A stretch of DNA of 64,000 nucleotides from the NCBI RefSeq assembly GCF_030695125.1, contig NZ_JAUYTP010000058.1:1-64000 (forward strand). Direction: 5' to 3'. The notes below the pieces were generated by a model, which saw only the letters and a program-made list of their open reading frames with translations, did not search any database and was not told the origin of the DNA. A program made the translations under genes and the position numbers. This DNA is from Allobosea sp. (GTDB lineage Bacteria; Pseudomonadota; Alphaproteobacteria; Rhizobiales; Beijerinckiaceae). This document shows positions 63,284 to 64,000 of this stretch, piece by piece (position 1 is the stretch's first letter; each line of letters begins with the position of its first letter).

Positions 63284-64000
63284 ATGTTCCTGCGCCTGTT
63301 CACCGATCTGCGCGCCGCCAAGGTGCCCGTCACGCTGCGCGAATATCTGGCGCTGCTCGAAGGCGTCGAGTCCGACCTGGCCGAGTACCGGGTCGACGAG
63401 TTCTACTATCTCGCGCGCTGCTGCCTGGTGAAGGACGAGCGCCATCTCGACCGCTTCGACCAGGTCTTCTCCCAGGTCTTCAAGGGCCTGGAGACACTGG
63501 GCCAGGCCGTCGAGCCAACCGGCATTCCCGACGAATGGCTGCGCAAGCTGGCCGAGAAATACCTCACCGACGCCGAGAAGGCACAGATCGAGGCGCTCGG
63601 CTGGGACAAGCTGTTCGAGACGCTGAAGCAGCGCTTCGCCGAACAGAAGGGCCGCCATCAGGGCGGCTCGAAATGGATCGGCACCGCCGGCACCTCGCCC
63701 TATGGTGCTTATGGCTACAATCCCGAAGGCGTCCGCATCGGGCAGGACGGCAACCGCAACTTCAAGGCGGTGAAGGTCTGGGACAAGCGCGACTTCAAGG
63801 ATTTCGACGACACGCGGGAACTCGGCGTGCGCAACCTGCGCATCGCACTGCGCCGCCTGCGCAAGTTCGCCCGCACCGGAGCGGCCGAGGAGCTCGATCT
63901 CGACTCGACGATCAGCGAGACGGCCCGGCATGGCTATCTCGACGTCAAGCTGCGGCCCGAGCGGCGCAACGCCGTCAAGGTTTTGCTGTTTCTCGATGTC
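63284..64000 (+). CDS. VWA/CoxE-like protein, N-terminal part
   Basis: The frame from ATG 63284 stays open to the end of the window (239 residues so far). The sequence LRAAKVPVTLREYLALLEG, FYYLARCCLVKDERHLDRFD and a Gly-rich GTSPYGAYGYNPEGVRIG match the N-terminal region of CoxE-like proteins with a VWA domain. The last visible residues, VKVLLFLDV, are the first strand of the VWA domain just before the metal-site (MIDAS) motif. Members are often paired with MoxR-type AAA ATPases. Confidence 0.85.
   Translation, partial: MFLRLFTDLRAAKVPVTLREYLALLEGVESDLAEYRVDEFYYLARCCLVKDERHLDRFDQVFSQVFKGLETLGQAVEPTGIPDEWLRKLAEKYLTDAEKAQIEALGWDKLFETLKQRFAEQKGRHQGGSKWIGTAGTSPYGAYGYNPEGVRIGQDGNRNFKAVKVWDKRDFKDFDDTRELGVRNLRIALRRLRKFARTGAAEELDLDSTISETARHGYLDVKLRPERRNAVKVLLFLDV

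Overview
This 64 kb window is GC-rich alphaproteobacterial chromosome, most likely from Hyphomicrobiales and close to Bosea. That assignment is an inference. It rests on a gene transfer agent (GTA) cluster of the Rhodobacter capsulatus type, a TIGR03808-type Tat-exported protein, a Rhizobium etli-type asparaginase, a PTA-fused malic enzyme, CtrA-like boxes and the base composition. No tRNA, rRNA, CRISPR array or intact transposase was seen.

Layout. 1-560: the end of an unrecognised gene and a small hypothetical gene. 562-11928 (mostly minus strand): GTA structural genes g1 to g13 in canonical order. The set is interrupted between capsid (g5) and connector (g6) by two plus-strand secreted trypsin-like proteases. 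It is cut off inside g13 at what looks like the end of an IS21-type element, so g14 and g15 are not where expected. 12-16.4 kb: LOG-family protein, M20 peptidase, HerA/YjgR-type ATPase and a small glycine-rich protein. 16.5-21.6 kb: a mutA-thiD-scpA operon for methylmalonyl-CoA mutase; its G-protein chaperone meaB lies at 32.3 kb. 21.6-26.0 kb: a minus-strand potFGHI polyamine importer. 26-37.7 kb: a Cys/Met-type PLP lyase with a divergent Lrp regulator, three envelope alpha/beta hydrolases, meaB, a pyroglutamyl-peptidase-like protein, a Tat-exported beta-helix protein, asparaginase, a formamidase-like hydrolase and a stand-alone RAM-domain protein. 37.9-42.9 kb: malic enzyme, an oligopeptide-type binding protein and a D-amino-acid transaminase.

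43-54.2 kb is a purine salvage/catabolism block: guanine deaminase divergent from xdhABC, which runs by overlapping codons into a BMP-type nucleoside/purine ABC importer. 54.4-59.9 kb is a branched-chain-amino-acid-type ABC importer with a downstream cupin. A palindrome with an AAGCTT core lies upstream of this importer. A closely matching, perfect 26-bp palindrome lies just upstream of the FAD monooxygenase at 61.4-62.6 kb, which suggests one regulon for uptake and oxidation of an unidentified, perhaps aromatic, compound. Three single-domain PilZ proteins lie between them, with CtrA-like boxes upstream of two. The window ends with HU and the start of a VWA/CoxE-type protein.

The most distinctive non-coding signal is a set of eleven intergenic palindromic elements of about 75-210 bp. 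They fall into four sequence families that share GTCAT...ATGAC ends. One is inserted inside another, and five lie inside or between the two transporter operons, often ending at a ribosome binding site or start codon.
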